Notes under the pieces: generated by a model | Told to the model about the DNA's origin: nothing | Databases searched by the model: none | What the model saw: the letters and a program-made list of their open reading frames with translations, nothing else | Source: Peribacillus huizhouensis | GTDB lineage: Bacteria; Bacillota; Bacilli; Bacillales; DSM-1321 | Reading direction: 5' to 3' | NCBI RefSeq assembly: GCF_014138605.1 | Contig: NZ_JACJHX010000003.1 | Location: forward strand, 397,419-461,418 | Length of the DNA stretch: 64,000 nucleotides | Translations under genes and position numbers: made by a program | Part shown: positions 8,118 to 17,094 of the stretch, in pieces | Position numbering within the stretch: the first letter of the stretch is position 1 | How the letters are laid out: each line of letters starts with the position of its first letter

Positions 8118-8177
8118 AGACGTGTAATAACACAATAAAAGGTGTATAGAGTGTGAGGTCTGGCCATTTTGGAACAG
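8118..8177. repeat. Right half of the split family B hairpin
   Basis: GGTGTATAGAGTGTGAGGTC followed by TGGCCATTTTGGAACAGCC matches the right arm of family B elements such as 41270-41316 and 15200-15240. It probably once formed the terminator of the coiled-coil gene or of the convergent aminopeptidase gene. Confidence 0.6.
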
Positions 8178-8191
8178 CCCCGTTTTACATA

Positions 8192-9307
8192 TTACTTCAA
8201 GTTTTCTGGATTTAACTTTTCAAGCTCTGGAATGACAAAACGGCCATCTTGACGGATTAATACGTCATCAAAGTAGATGTTTCCGCCGCCATAATCAGGA
8301 CGTTGGATATTTACTAAATCCCAGTGTATGTTGGAGTGATTGCCATTATATGCATCATCATAGCATTGCCCTGGAGTGAAATGGAAGCTACCGTCAATCT
8401 TTTCATCAAATAAGATATCCTGCATCGGATGGAGGATGAATGGATTCACACCAATTGCGAACTCTCCAATGAACCGAGCACCTTCATCTGTATCGAAAAT
8501 TTTGTTGATGCGCTCTGTATCATTTGCCGTTGCTTCAACAATTTTGCCATCTTTGAAGGTTAATTTAACATTTTCAAACGTAAATCCTTGATATGGCGAT
8601 GGTGTATTATATGTAATCGTTCCGTTTACTGAATCACGTACAGGGGCCGAATACACTTCTCCATCAGGAATATTTAATTCTCCTGCACATTTAATCGCTT
8701 TGATGTCCTTGATAGAAAACGTTAAATCGGTACCAGGTCCAGTTAAGCGGACTTTGTCCGTACGATTCATGAGGTCAACCAGGCTGTCCATTGCCTCGCT
8801 CATTTTGCCGTAATTTAGATTGCACACATTAAAATAAAAGTCCTCAAATGCCTCCGTGCTCATTTTCGCCAATTGAGCCATCGAGTTTGTCGGGTAACGA
8901 AGCACAACCCATTTTGTTTTTGGAACGCGAATTTCTCTATGTACTTTCTTACCGACTGTATTGCCGTGGATTGCCATTTTTTCTGCGGGTACATCTGATT
9001 GCTCATTTATATTGTCACCAGCGCGCAGGCCGATATAGGCATCCATATTTTTCATAACATTCGCTTCGAATTCAGCTATCATCTCATATTGTTCTTCTTT
9101 TGCGCCCATTAGTAAGGAGCGATCTACTTGATGGTCTTTTAAAGAAACAAATGGGTATCCACCTGCTGCATATGCTTCTTTCACAAGGGCATTGACGAGT
9201 TCACGTTGTAATCCGAAGTTTTCAATCAGGACTTTTTCCCCTTTTTGTAGCTTAACAGAGTAATTGATTAAATTTTTTGCTAGTTGTTCAATTCTAGGAT
9301 CTTTCAT
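8192..9307 (-). CDS. M29-family aminopeptidase, 371 aa
   Basis: A metal-dependent aminopeptidase of the M29 (AmpS/PepS, aminopeptidase T) family, acting in the cytoplasm on peptide N-termini. The start ATG is preceded by GGAGG. Family features are the N-terminal QKGEKVLIENFG region, the central GPGTDLTFSIKD, and the metal-binding C-terminal part with GEFAIGVN and GNHSNIHWDLV. At 371 residues it belongs to the shorter M29 branch; B. subtilis AmpS is about 410 aa. It stands alone, with a family A copy immediately upstream of its start. Confidence 0.9.
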   Translation of the reverse strand: MKDPRIEQLAKNLINYSVKLQKGEKVLIENFGLQRELVNALVKEAYAAGGYPFVSLKDHQVDRSLLMGAKEEQYEMIAEFEANVMKNMDAYIGLRAGDNINEQSDVPAEKMAIHGNTVGKKVHREIRVPKTKWVVLRYPTNSMAQLAKMSTEAFEDFYFNVCNLNYGKMSEAMDSLVDLMNRTDKVRLTGPGTDLTFSIKDIKAIKCAGELNIPDGEVYSAPVRDSVNGTITYNTPSPYQGFTFENVKLTFKDGKIVEATANDTERINKIFDTDEGARFIGEFAIGVNPFILHPMQDILFDEKIDGSFHFTPGQCYDDAYNGNHSNIHWDLVNIQRPDYGGGNIYFDDVLIRQDGRFVIPELEKLNPENLK

Positions 9308-9331
9308 TGTATGGCCTCCAATTTAAATAAG

Positions 9332-9420
9332 ATAAAGTGAAACCTCTATCCCCTTAACTATGCTTCTTCGATTTCTCTAAGCCTTGAAGTGGTGGGTGAC
9401 TTTCCGTTAATGCGGATAAA
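9332..9420 (+). repeat. Family A repeat
   Basis: Starts ATAAAGTGAAAC and ends TGCGGATAAA; 89 bp, internally shortened. It lies between the divergent aminopeptidase gene and the ytxG promoter, 24 bp from the aminopeptidase start codon. Confidence 0.7.
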
Positions 9421-9618
9421 ATGATAGGTAAAATATTTGGAAAACGTAGACTTGTTGCGTATCCTATCACATAATTATTGTAACCGATTTTCTTTATTCT
9501 GTTACATATAATAGTTCGAGGGGAGAAATAATTTTCACTCGTGAAAAAATTTGTTATTCTAAGACTTAAGATTATGAAGGAATATATAGCATAATTGTGG
9601 AAAATGTTTAGAGATGAA

Positions 9619-9643
9619 GTTTATCAAAGAATGGAAAGGGTAT
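9619..9643 (+). promoter_or_regulatory. Candidate sigma-B promoter of ytxGHJ
   Basis: GTTTAT, 13 bp, GGGTAT matches the Bacillus sigma-B consensus (GTTTAA, 12-15 bp, GGGTAT) at 11 of 12 positions. In B. subtilis the ytxGHJ operon (csb40) is sigma-B and sigma-H dependent, so a sigma-B site here is expected. It is about 200 bp upstream of ytxG, with a family A element in between. Confidence 0.6.
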
Positions 9644-9672
9644 TGATAAGAACAGAAAAAATATCGTATAAA

Positions 9673-9817
9673 CATAATGTGAAATTTCAATTAGTGGAGT
9701 GTAATCTCCCACTGTTGTGACCAATCAGGCTATTAAGGGCAAGTTATCCTCCACCAAGGTTTCTTCGATTCTTTTAAGTCTTGAGTTGGGATCTATTGCC
9801 CGTTTAAGCGGGATAAA
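9673..9817 (+). repeat. Family A repeat in the ytxG 5' leader
   Basis: Slightly degenerate left end (CATAATGTGAAAT), intact right end GCGGGATAAA, 145 bp. Hairpin arms TAGTGGAG/CTCCCACT and GGGCAAGTT/ATTGCCCG are visible. It ends 24 bp before the ytxG start and so lies in the leader transcribed from the sigma-B-like promoter. Confidence 0.75.
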
Positions 9818-9841
9818 TGAACATTTTTCGGAGGGATTGAT

Positions 9842-10345
9842 ATGGAGATCATTTTATACTTGAGTGCTGCCGTTTTCGCAATTGCTTTTTTCATTTTAGT
9901 TGTTTTCTTAGCCAAAACATTAAAATCGTTGCAATCTACACTTGATAGTGTGTCGAAAACATTAACCGGGCTAGAAAGCCAAATGCAAGGTGTGTCACTT
10001 GAGACGACACAATTATTGCATAAGACAAATGCACTCGCAGAAGATTTACAAAAGAAATCAGAAAACCTAAATACCGTGGTAGATGCAGTGAAGGATGTGG
10101 GAAGTTCCATCCAAAACTTTAATACATCTGTTCAAAAAATTTCACACAAAGTACAGCATGAGCTTGAGAATAATCAAGATAAGATTTCCCAGATTGTCCA
10201 ATGGACAAATGTTGCGATGGAAATCCGCGATAAGTGGAAATCTAAGAAAAAGCAGACCATGTCAACTGACGAACCATCTTACAGACAAGAAGAGGAACCA
10301 GAATCAGACAAAGTAGTAAAAAAGCGTTTCTTACGTTCTAGATGA
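9842..10345 (+). CDS. ytxG: General-stress protein YtxG (DUF948)
   Basis: DUF948-type protein with one N-terminal TM segment (residues about 3-25, LYLSAAVFAIAFFILVVFLA). A long helical region follows, with a pattern resembling methyl-accepting chemotaxis coiled coils (SKTLTGLESQMQGVSLETTQ), and a charged C-terminus. The start ATG 9842 has SD GGAGGG. First gene of the ytxGHJ general-stress operon; the biochemical role is unknown. Length (167) is somewhat above the B. subtilis protein because of a basic/acidic tail. Confidence 0.9.
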   Translation: MEIILYLSAAVFAIAFFILVVFLAKTLKSLQSTLDSVSKTLTGLESQMQGVSLETTQLLHKTNALAEDLQKKSENLNTVVDAVKDVGSSIQNFNTSVQKISHKVQHELENNQDKISQIVQWTNVAMEIRDKWKSKKKQTMSTDEPSYRQEEEPESDKVVKKRFLRSR

Positions 10346-10370
10346 TACGTAAGGAGAAGAAAACTAGTAA

Positions 10371-10518
10371 ATAAAGTGAAACTTCCATCGATGGGTGCAG
10401 TTTCCCACTGATGGTTAGTTAAACCAATCGGGTTTTTACGGGCAGTTTGTCTAAACTTACTTCTTTGTTCATCACAAGCTTTAGGTGGGGGGCTTACTGT
10501 CCGTAAAAGCGGGATAAA
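10371..10518 (+). repeat. Family A repeat between ytxG and ytxH
   Basis: Full-length copy: ATAAAGTGAAAC left end, CATCGATGGG/CCCACTGATGG and ACGGGCAGT/ACTGTCCGT hairpin arms, GCGGGATAAA right end, 148 bp. It occupies nearly the whole gap between ytxG and ytxH and would be present in the operon mRNA. Confidence 0.8.
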
Positions 10519-10538
10519 AAGTTGAGAGGAGAATGGAC

Positions 10539-11117
10539 ATGGCACAAAAAGAATTTCTGGTTAAGGATTATACGAAGGATTGCGAAAAAGCAATTGAAGA
10601 GCGTCATTCTGGTAACTCTACAGGATTTATTATTGGGGCTGTAATTGGAGGCGTCATTGGTGCTTGCTGTGCCTTATTCATGGCTCCTAAAACGGGTAAA
10701 GAATTACGGATCGACGTCACTGAACAAGCGAAATCATTAAGTGAGAAAACAGAAAAGCTCCGTCGCGTTGCGATTGAAAAAGGCAACGGAATCGCCGAAA
10801 CGGCTAAAGAAAAAAGCAATTCTGTAACGCAGATTGTTAGTGATAAAGGTTCTGACTTATTAAATAAAGTTTCCAGTTTAAAGCCTGGCGTTAAATCAGG
10901 AGAAGAATTAAGTAAAAAAGAAGGAATCGAAAGTTTGGCAGATGATAAAGGAAGTTTCGGACATCGTTCAAAAATCAAAAGTGTTGAAGTGAAGCATGTA
11001 CCAGATGCAGATAATTCAACAGCTAAGGATCCAAAAAAGAGCAACAAAAGTGCGGCTCAACTGCTCGACGAGACCGAAAAGGCATTTGAAGAAACGGAAA
11101 CGAAGTATAAACAGTAA
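10539..11117 (+). CDS. ytxH: General-stress protein YtxH
   Basis: YtxH-family protein. ATG 10539 (MAQKEF) is preferred over 10533 because the SD GAGGAGA lies 8 nt upstream. Residues 29-49 are a glycine-zipper TM segment (GFIIGAVIGGVIGACCALFM), followed by the family motif APKTGKELR and an amphipathic Lys/Glu-rich tail to residue 192, longer than in B. subtilis (151 aa). Second gene of the ytx operon, probably a membrane-associated stress protein of unknown mechanism. Confidence 0.9.
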   Translation: MAQKEFLVKDYTKDCEKAIEERHSGNSTGFIIGAVIGGVIGACCALFMAPKTGKELRIDVTEQAKSLSEKTEKLRRVAIEKGNGIAETAKEKSNSVTQIVSDKGSDLLNKVSSLKPGVKSGEELSKKEGIESLADDKGSFGHRSKIKSVEVKHVPDADNSTAKDPKKSNKSAAQLLDETEKAFEETETKYKQ

Positions 11118-11124
11118 ATTTGTC

Positions 11125-11170
11125 AAAACTGGCGCTGAAATGATAGGCTAATTTCAGCGCCAGTTTTTTT
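11125..11170 (+). terminator. Rho-independent terminator after ytxH
   Basis: Long stem AACTGGCGCTGAAAT / ATTTCAGCGCCAGTT with a 9-nt loop and a run of seven T. It should end most transcripts before ytxJ, which may then depend on read-through or its own promoter. Confidence 0.9.
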
Positions 11171-11217
11171 GAAATGGTTGATCAATCTAGATGATTATTT
11201 TGAAAGGAGTTATGAAG

Positions 11218-11544
11218 ATGGCATTAGTAAAAATTGAAACAGAAGAACAGTTTAATGAATTAGTTAATGAGGATTCATTCCTTCTATTTAAGCATAGTTT
11301 AACCTGCCCAGTCAGTGCAGAAGCCTTTACAGAATATCAACGGTATATTGATGAGCACAACGATGTTAAGACAGCTTATTTAGCTGTTCAGGAAGCACGT
11401 CCGCTTTCTGCTTATATTGCAGAAACCTTTGATGTGAAACACCAATCACCACAGGCCATTTATTTTAAAGATGGCAAACCTGCTTGGAATGAGTCACATT
11501 GGAGAATTACTGTGGCTTCACTTGATGAGGCAGTAGGAAAATGA
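11218..11544 (+). CDS. ytxJ: Bacillithiol-system redox protein YtxJ
   Basis: Thioredoxin-fold monothiol protein (108 aa, the B. subtilis length) with the single redox Cys in the motif SLTCPVS (Cys30). In the family this is a monothiol bacilliredoxin-like protein that handles bacillithiol-mixed disulfides. ATG 11218 is chosen because SD AAAGGAG is 8 nt upstream; upstream ATGs at 11191 and 11212 lack correct spacing. It implies the organism makes bacillithiol. Confidence 0.92.
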   Translation: MALVKIETEEQFNELVNEDSFLLFKHSLTCPVSAEAFTEYQRYIDEHNDVKTAYLAVQEARPLSAYIAETFDVKHQSPQAIYFKDGKPAWNESHWRITVASLDEAVGK

Positions 11545-11565
11545 TATAACAGGCTATAGCGTAAC

Positions 11566-11623
11566 GAAGGGTCAGAACCCCATCTCTAAATACCGTTTAG
11601 AGTAAGGTCTGATCCTTTTTTAC
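11566..11623. terminator. Family B hairpin between convergent genes
   Basis: GGGTCAGAACC ... GGTCTGATCC arms enclose a second pair CTCTAAA/TTTAGAG, followed by TTTTTTA. A short B-family member terminating ytxJ and the opposite-strand FtsA-like gene. Confidence 0.75.
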
Positions 11624-11630
11624 TTTTTCT

Positions 11631-13784
11631 TTATGTCGGAGATGATGTCGGCCAAAGGATGCTTAATTCATCTCCAGGAGCAAGCGTGTCATTAAAGGTT
11701 GTTTCTTGATTGTTTTTTATTAACAGAAATCCTCCAACTGGATGGTCTGGCATGTCAATGTCCATATGCATGAATACATCCTGAAAAATAAACGGCTCCA
11801 TTTTATGTTGAACGAAGCTAAGAACATCCTCTTGGTTGATGACATCTTCATTCGATAAGTTTTGTCCATCGCGATAAAACTCAGCGAGCTTTTTTGTGAG
11901 CTGTAGTTTTTTTCCGTTGAATGTAACGGGGATTGAAAATGTTAGCTGGGCATTCATCGCAAAAGCCAAATCAGTCGTAATTGGCTGGGCTGACTTAATG
12001 ATTTCAATCACATCACCATCTTCGTATAAACTTTCAGGATTTGTTAGAATACCGTTTTTGACAATCTTGCTACCGAATGAAGGGAGGGTAACGATCTTTT
12101 TATTCACTTTAACTGTAAATGGCTTTACACTTCTCAACAGATGTTCTTCATTGGTAATTGTAAAAAGTGCTGCTAGTGTTCCTGGTATCGTACATGTAAT
12201 TCGGTCATTGTCATGAAGGAATTCTTCACCTGTAACGACCTGTTCATTACGGCGTAGTTCGGCATGAATCGTGTGTGAAACGCCATTGATTGAGACTTGT
12301 TTACTTGGTAATCCATCAACAAGTTCTTTAATAGACAATTTAGGTGATCGGCCATCTTCCCCTTGCTGGACAGTGATTTCATCGCCATCTCGAACGGTGT
12401 AGTCTAATGATACGTCCTTGCCGTTTATTGTTAGGATCGGTTTTGTCCCATGCTCGCCTGGGATTGTAATTAATTGGCCGTTGAACTCGATGATCATAGC
12501 CATGCCAGGTCTTCCAAATAATTTATTCAATTTAACTCCAGCAGTAAGCAAGCAATCCCCTACTGTCATTTCTTTCATATCAAAGAGGCGGATCGTCTGA
12601 CCGTTCACAGTCACGCTCATATATTGAATCGGACTTTTGTGAGCGGCTATAGCAATCCCGATTGGTGTTACGAGCTCAGGACCACTGTGAACGTGGGCAG
12701 CAAATGTAAGTTTGCCAATAGCTTCAATTCCTCGGATGGCGACACGGTTTTGTGGAAGATTTAATTTGTCAGCCAAAACATCAGAAAGTCGAGGGGTTAG
12801 GCTGCCACCGCCAACTAGCATCACTGCCTTCGGTGATTTGTTGTTATTTAATTCCAATATTTCTTTGCAAATAGCATCTGCCAATTTTTCAATAGAAGGC
12901 ATGATGCTTCGAACTACCTCTGTACTTGGTATTTCCGTCTCGAAACCAAGGATATCGGTTACAGTAATCATTTCAGAATCTGTCAACTGCCTTTTAGCGG
13001 TTTCTGCTAGAGGAAAATCGAGTAGAAGCGAGTCGCTAATGGCTTCAGTGATTTCATCGCCAGCAATCGGTACCATACCATAGGCAATAACCGTTCCTGA
13101 ATCTGTTAAGGCGATGTCAGAAGTACCTGCACCGATATCTACGAGCGCAACATTCAATCTTCTCATGGACTGTGGAATCAGTACATTGATGGCAGCAATT
13201 GGCTCAAGCGTCAAAGCTTGCATATGTAAATCTGCTCGTTTTAAAGCGGCAAGTAGACTTTCAACAACTACTTTTGGAAGAAATGTTGCAATAATTTCGA
13301 CAGAAGCTTTTCCTCCATTTTGATCGATTAAGCTGCCAATTTCTTGATCATCAAGTCGATAATATAAAACAGAGTAACCGACACAATAATAATGATGGTT
13401 TGTACTTGAGTTGTTTTTTTCTGCCACAATGGCTTGCGCTTTTTGAACGGCACTTAATTCAAGGTGCAAAATATCATCGTGCTTTAGCATCGGTTTCCCG
13501 TTAATATCCATACTAATAGAGGCACGCTCTGTTTTTAATGCACGCCCAGCTGCAGCAACCGACACATTATGAAGTGAGCCGTGTTTCTTTTCCAAAGTGT
13601 CTTTAATAGTTTGGATGACATTCGAGACAGCTATCACATCATGAATTTGTCCGTCTAGCATAGCCCGTTCTTGATGTTCAATTGAAACAATATCTGTTAC
13701 TTCAAATGAATCTGCCGTTTGTTCCAAAATAATTCCTACAACTGAACGAGTACCAATATCAAGTGCGAATCGTTTTTCGTGCAC
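11631..13784 (-). CDS. FtsA-like actin-fold ATPase with extended C-terminus, 717 aa
   Basis: The N-terminal ~370 residues have the FtsA/PilM actin fold: phosphate-1 motif FALDIGTRSVVGI, phosphate-2 motif ALVDIGAGTSDIAL, adenosine motif AVMLVGGGSLTPRL. GTG 13784 (V-H-E-K-R-F) is favoured because SD GAAGGTG then has proper spacing; GTG 13793 would overlap it. The remaining ~340 residues contain repeats of a pattern like INGKDVSLDYTVRDGDEITV (also NGVSHTIHAEL...DNDRITC, LPSFGSKIV...YEDGDVIEI), suggesting tandem beta-grasp (S4/TGS-like) domains. Bona fide FtsA is about 420-440 aa with a membrane helix at the C-terminus, which is absent here, so this is probably not the division FtsA. It is related to long 'FtsA/PilM' proteins of Bacillales; function unknown. 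Confidence 0.82.
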   Translation of the reverse strand: MHEKRFALDIGTRSVVGIILEQTADSFEVTDIVSIEHQERAMLDGQIHDVIAVSNVIQTIKDTLEKKHGSLHNVSVAAAGRALKTERASISMDINGKPMLKHDDILHLELSAVQKAQAIVAEKNNSSTNHHYYCVGYSVLYYRLDDQEIGSLIDQNGGKASVEIIATFLPKVVVESLLAALKRADLHMQALTLEPIAAINVLIPQSMRRLNVALVDIGAGTSDIALTDSGTVIAYGMVPIAGDEITEAISDSLLLDFPLAETAKRQLTDSEMITVTDILGFETEIPSTEVVRSIMPSIEKLADAICKEILELNNNKSPKAVMLVGGGSLTPRLSDVLADKLNLPQNRVAIRGIEAIGKLTFAAHVHSGPELVTPIGIAIAAHKSPIQYMSVTVNGQTIRLFDMKEMTVGDCLLTAGVKLNKLFGRPGMAMIIEFNGQLITIPGEHGTKPILTINGKDVSLDYTVRDGDEITVQQGEDGRSPKLSIKELVDGLPSKQVSINGVSHTIHAELRRNEQVVTGEEFLHDNDRITCTIPGTLAALFTITNEEHLLRSVKPFTVKVNKKIVTLPSFGSKIVKNGILTNPESLYEDGDVIEIIKSAQPITTDLAFAMNAQLTFSIPVTFNGKKLQLTKKLAEFYRDGQNLSNEDVINQEDVLSFVQHKMEPFIFQDVFMHMDIDMPDHPVGGFLLIKNNQETTFNDTLAPGDELSILWPTSSPT

Positions 13785-13854
13785 AAAGAACACCTTCTTT
13801 TAACTAAAATATACTTTAATGCTTAAAAGCGTTTAATTATTAAAGAAAAAAATA

Positions 13855-13883
13855 GTGACAATTCAAAACTTTTCATTTATAAT
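13855..13883 (+). promoter_or_regulatory. Predicted sigma-A promoter for aroA
   Basis: GTGACA, 17 bp, TATAAT, about 147 bp upstream of the aroA start; the leader in between shows no recognised riboswitch. Confidence 0.55.
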
Positions 13884-14029
13884 AAATGAAATTATATAAA
13901 AACAGTAACATATTTTTTCAATTCATAACAGATTCCGGATGTGAATGATAAAAACTTGCCATCTTCTCATAAATTATGAAGCAGCTATGTTTTTCAATTG
14001 GTTAACCGGAAAGGAAAGGGTGGATTATT

Positions 14030-15109
14030 TTGAGTAATAATGATTTGGAACTTTTACGTGAGAAACTAGATGATGTGAATTTGGAGTTATTACATCTTAT
14101 TAACAAGCGTGCAGAACTTGTTCAACAAATTGGCCAAGTAAAAGAAAAACAAGGGATTAACCGTTATGATCCAGTTCGTGAGCGAAAGATGTTGGATTCT
14201 ATCGAAGATCATAATCAGGGACCACTAGATCCTGCATCACTTAAACATATTTTTAAAGAAATCTTTAAAATGGGTCTCGGTTTACAAGAGGAGAATCAGA
14301 AGAAAGCATTGCTCGTTTCTCGTCAGAAAAAAGCAGAAAATACTGTGATTGATTTAAAGGGCGAATTAGTAGGAAACGGTATTCCAAGCTTCGTGTTTGG
14401 TCCTTGTGCAGTTGAATCTTACGAACAAGTAGCTCAAGTAGCTGAAGTAGTTAAAGCAAAAGGACTTAAATTGCTTCGCGGTGGTGCATATAAACCACGT
14501 ACTTCTCCATATGATTTCCAAGGTCTTGGCCTTGAAGGATTAAAAATATTGAAGCAAGTCGGTGATAAGTACGACTTAGCTGTTATCAGTGAAATTGTCA
14601 GCGCGAATGATATTGAAACAGCGCTTGATTATGTTGATGTGATTCAAATCGGTGCACGAAATATGCAAAACTTTGATCTATTGAAAGCTGCTGGAAAGGT
14701 GAATAAACCGGTTCTTTTAAAACGCGGGCTAGCAGCTACGATTGATGAGTTTATTCATGCAGCTGAATACATCATGTCACAAGGAAATGGCAACATCATC
14801 CTTTGTGAGCGTGGAATTCGTACGTATGAAAGAGCAACGAGAAATACATTAGATATCTCAGCTGTTCCAATTTTAAAACAAGAAACACATTTACCTGTCA
14901 TGGTTGATGTTACACATTCGACGGGCCGCCGTGACCTATTGCTTCCAACAGCAAAAGCAGCTATAGCAATTGGTGCAGATGGTGTAATGGCAGAAGTTCA
15001 CCCAGATCCAGCAGTCGCGCTTTCTGACTCTGCGCAGCAAATGGACTTCAAACAGTTTGATGAGTTTTATAAAGAAATTCAAAAAATGATGACTGGCGTA
15101 ACTGTATAA
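14030..15109 (+). CDS. aroA: Chorismate mutase / DAHP synthase (bifunctional)
   Basis: Catalyses condensation of PEP with erythrose-4-phosphate to DAHP, the first step of the shikimate pathway; the N-terminal chorismate mutase domain acts as an allosteric sensor. Residues 1-90 are an AroQ-type helical domain ([20 protein letters not shown]). DAHP synthase begins near 115, with FGPCAVES (123-130), [18 protein letters not shown] and the C-terminal [14 protein letters not shown]. Start is TTG 14030 with SD AGGGTGG. Same gene (aroA, also called aroG) and same place before ccpA as in B. subtilis. Confidence 0.97.
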   Translation: MSNNDLELLREKLDDVNLELLHLINKRAELVQQIGQVKEKQGINRYDPVRERKMLDSIEDHNQGPLDPASLKHIFKEIFKMGLGLQEENQKKALLVSRQKKAENTVIDLKGELVGNGIPSFVFGPCAVESYEQVAQVAEVVKAKGLKLLRGGAYKPRTSPYDFQGLGLEGLKILKQVGDKYDLAVISEIVSANDIETALDYVDVIQIGARNMQNFDLLKAAGKVNKPVLLKRGLAATIDEFIHAAEYIMSQGNGNIILCERGIRTYERATRNTLDISAVPILKQETHLPVMVDVTHSTGRRDLLLPTAKAAIAIGADGVMAEVHPDPAVALSDSAQQMDFKQFDEFYKEIQKMMTGVTV

Positions 15110-15121
15110 GGTGATTTATTA

Positions 15122-15242
15122 AAGAGAGGCTGTCCCATACGGAAAAGGTTAGACCTTACATCTCTGATATATCGTTTAAAAGACATAGTAAACGGGATAT
15201 AGAGTGTGAGGTCAGACGTTTTCTGAGGCAACCTCTCTTTTT
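15122..15242. terminator. Long family B hairpin after aroA
   Basis: AAAGAGAGGCTGTCCC at the left and GAGGCAACCTCTCTTT at the right, with internal arms GTTAGACCTTACA and TGTGAGGTCAGAC, then a T-run. Acts as the aroA terminator; full-length member of the B family. Confidence 0.85.
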
Positions 15243-15364
15243 TTCGTGGTTGTCAGACTAACGCTGTGGGGCAGAACGGCGAAGTTAGAAATTTGTTGCT
15301 TTTTCTTCAATTCAGGTATTTTGTTGAATCGATGATGATAAAGAATCATTTCATTCGGATTTGT

Positions 15365-15491
15365 ATGAAGGACATGGTGTGGGGCTTTGAGACTTAAAAA
15401 TATAGACAGTCTACTTTGTAGATAAACGTATTTTATTAAGAAAGTACTTCATAATCTGGCTCCGCACCGCAACCGTTGTGATTAGGCGAGT
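15365..15491 (-). repeat. Family C repeat
   Basis: Reverse-orientation copy: GAAGGACATGG at the left, GGGGCTT, TGTAGATAAACGTA, then GGCTCCGCACC and TGTGATTAGGCGAGTG at the right. It matches the forward copies at 21053-21180 and 45221-45347 over its whole length at lower identity. The rest of the 15243-15934 gap has no gene. Confidence 0.7.
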
Positions 15492-15681
15492 GTTGCGTGT
15501 GATAGGAAGGATCTTTCTTGATAAATGGTGACGTTTGAACGCCATATTTGTTTTGTGCGCAATTAATAGCTAGATACGTTGCAGTAATGCGCCACATATC
15601 GTATGATTAAAGGAATCTTTACTAAACAATATTCTTATAAACTATTTTATAGGAATGAATAGAGAGTTTTGTCGAAAAGTA

Positions 15682-15690
15682 TGATATAAT
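15682..15690 (+). promoter_or_regulatory. Extended -10 element, possible ccpA promoter
   Basis: TGATATAAT is an extended -10 (TGnTATAAT). No good -35 is seen. It lies about 240 bp upstream of ccpA, with a family A remnant in the leader. Confidence 0.4.
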
Positions 15691-15790
15691 TTGTATGTTT
15701 TTCTTATAAGATGTATATAGTGTACGCATGACTTCTCATTATGTTTAAAAGATAGGGACAGTGCCTTTTGACTTGGCCTGTATACCTTTA

Positions 15791-15852
15791 ATAAAGTGAA
15801 ACTTTCATTAGTTGGGGGCATCCCTATTGATGGATAGCTAAACAGTGATAAA
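15791..15852 (+). repeat. Family A repeat, truncated
   Basis: ATAAAGTGAAACTTTCATTA left end and hairpin 1 (TTAGTTGGGG/CCTATTGATGG), then a direct jump to GTGATAAA; hairpin 2 is missing. Upstream of ccpA. Confidence 0.65.
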
Positions 15853-15934
15853 GGAAGAAATTATTATTTTTTTAATGAATTTTTAGTATCTAGTCCAAGT
15901 AAATGAAAAATGATAGTAGTAAAGGAGTGGTTTG

Positions 15935-16936
15935 ATGAATAATATCACAATTTATGATGTTGCACGTGAAGCAAATGTTTCTATGGCAACCGTATCACGT
16001 GTTGTCAACGGCAACCCAAATGTTAAGCCAGCAACAAGAAAGAAAGTTTCCGAAGTTATTGATCGCCTCGGTTATCGTCCAAATGCTGTTGCCAGAGGTC
16101 TTGCAAGTAAAAAGACGACTACTGTAGGTGTAATTATTCCTGATATTTCAAGCATTTTCTATGCCGAATTGGCACGTGGAATTGAGGATATTGCCACGAT
16201 GTACAAGTATAATATTATCTTGAGCAATTCCGATGAAAACCAAGATAAAGAGTTGCATTTATTGAATACGATGCTTGGGAAACAAGTAGATGGAATTGTA
16301 TTCATGGGATCAAACATTACTGAAAATCATATTGCAGAGTTCAAAAAGTCTCCCGTTCCAATCGTACTTGCAGGAACTGTTGAGGATACGAAGCAAATCC
16401 CATCTGTAAATATTGACTATGAAGCTGCAGCTTTTGATGCGGTCTCGACTCTTACAGGGAAAGGCCATACTCAAATTGCTTTTGTTGGCGGTAACCTTGA
16501 AGATCCAATTACGAAAAAGAAACTAGAGGGTTATAAGCGCGGACTAGAAACGGCTAATATTTCGTATAACGAAGATTTGATTGTCGAAGGGGATTACACA
16601 TACGATTCAGGAATTGAATCATTAGAAAAACTACTTGAATCTCCATCTAAACCGACTGCGATTATTGCTGGTACAGATGAGATGGCACTTGGAATTGTTC
16701 ATGGAGCGCAAGATAAAGGCTACAATGTCCCAGAAGATTTCCAAGTGATCAGTTTTGATAATACACGCCTGACTTTAATGGTGCGTCCACATATCACAAC
16801 TGTTGTACAGCCACTTTATGATATCGGGGCTGTTTCAATGAGATTGCTGACAAAATTGATGAACAAAGAAACAGTAGAAGGACAAGAAGCTGTTATTCTA
16901 CCTCATCGAATTGAAGAAAGACAATCAACGAAATAA
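15935..16936 (+). CDS. ccpA: Catabolite control protein A
   Basis: LacI/GalR-family global regulator of carbon catabolite control, co-activated by HPr-Ser46-P. N-terminal helix-turn-helix and hinge ([20 protein letters not shown], then [20 protein letters not shown]) are nearly identical to B. subtilis CcpA; the periplasmic-binding-protein-like core follows to residue 333. ATG 15935 is chosen (SD AAAGGAG, spacing 7) over the preceding TTG. Cre-like sites at acsA and ackA in this window are probable targets. In B. subtilis motPS follows ccpA; here the next gene is acuC. Confidence 0.98.
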   Translation: MNNITIYDVAREANVSMATVSRVVNGNPNVKPATRKKVSEVIDRLGYRPNAVARGLASKKTTTVGVIIPDISSIFYAELARGIEDIATMYKYNIILSNSDENQDKELHLLNTMLGKQVDGIVFMGSNITENHIAEFKKSPVPIVLAGTVEDTKQIPSVNIDYEAAAFDAVSTLTGKGHTQIAFVGGNLEDPITKKKLEGYKRGLETANISYNEDLIVEGDYTYDSGIESLEKLLESPSKPTAIIAGTDEMALGIVHGAQDKGYNVPEDFQVISFDNTRLTLMVRPHITTVVQPLYDIGAVSMRLLTKLMNKETVEGQEAVILPHRIEERQSTK

Positions 16937-16944
16937 GAAGCTTT

Positions 16945-17058
16945 AAGGCTGTCTCAAAAGTCAGTGTCAGACTGATAACTTAATACACATCTGGATTTTT
17001 ATCATGTATAAATGCTGGGTAGATTACGAGGTTGGACTTATGAGACAGCCTCTTTTTT
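16945..17058. terminator. Long hairpin terminator between ccpA and acuC
   Basis: AAGGCTGTCTCA / TGAGACAGCCTC outer arms about 100 bp apart, followed by TTTTTTAT. The outer arm resembles family B but the interior is different. Confidence 0.75.
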
Positions 17059-17094
17059 ATGTTCATTTGATGAAAGAATCTTTAAGATGAAGCT

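Noticed and set aside
10279..10545. Minus-strand 88-codon ORF across the ytxG-ytxH gap
   Set aside because: Produced by the family A repeat between the genes; no SD.
12173..13323. Plus-strand ORFs of 60-123 codons antisense to the FtsA-like gene
   Set aside because: Shadow frames without SD or recognisable motifs.
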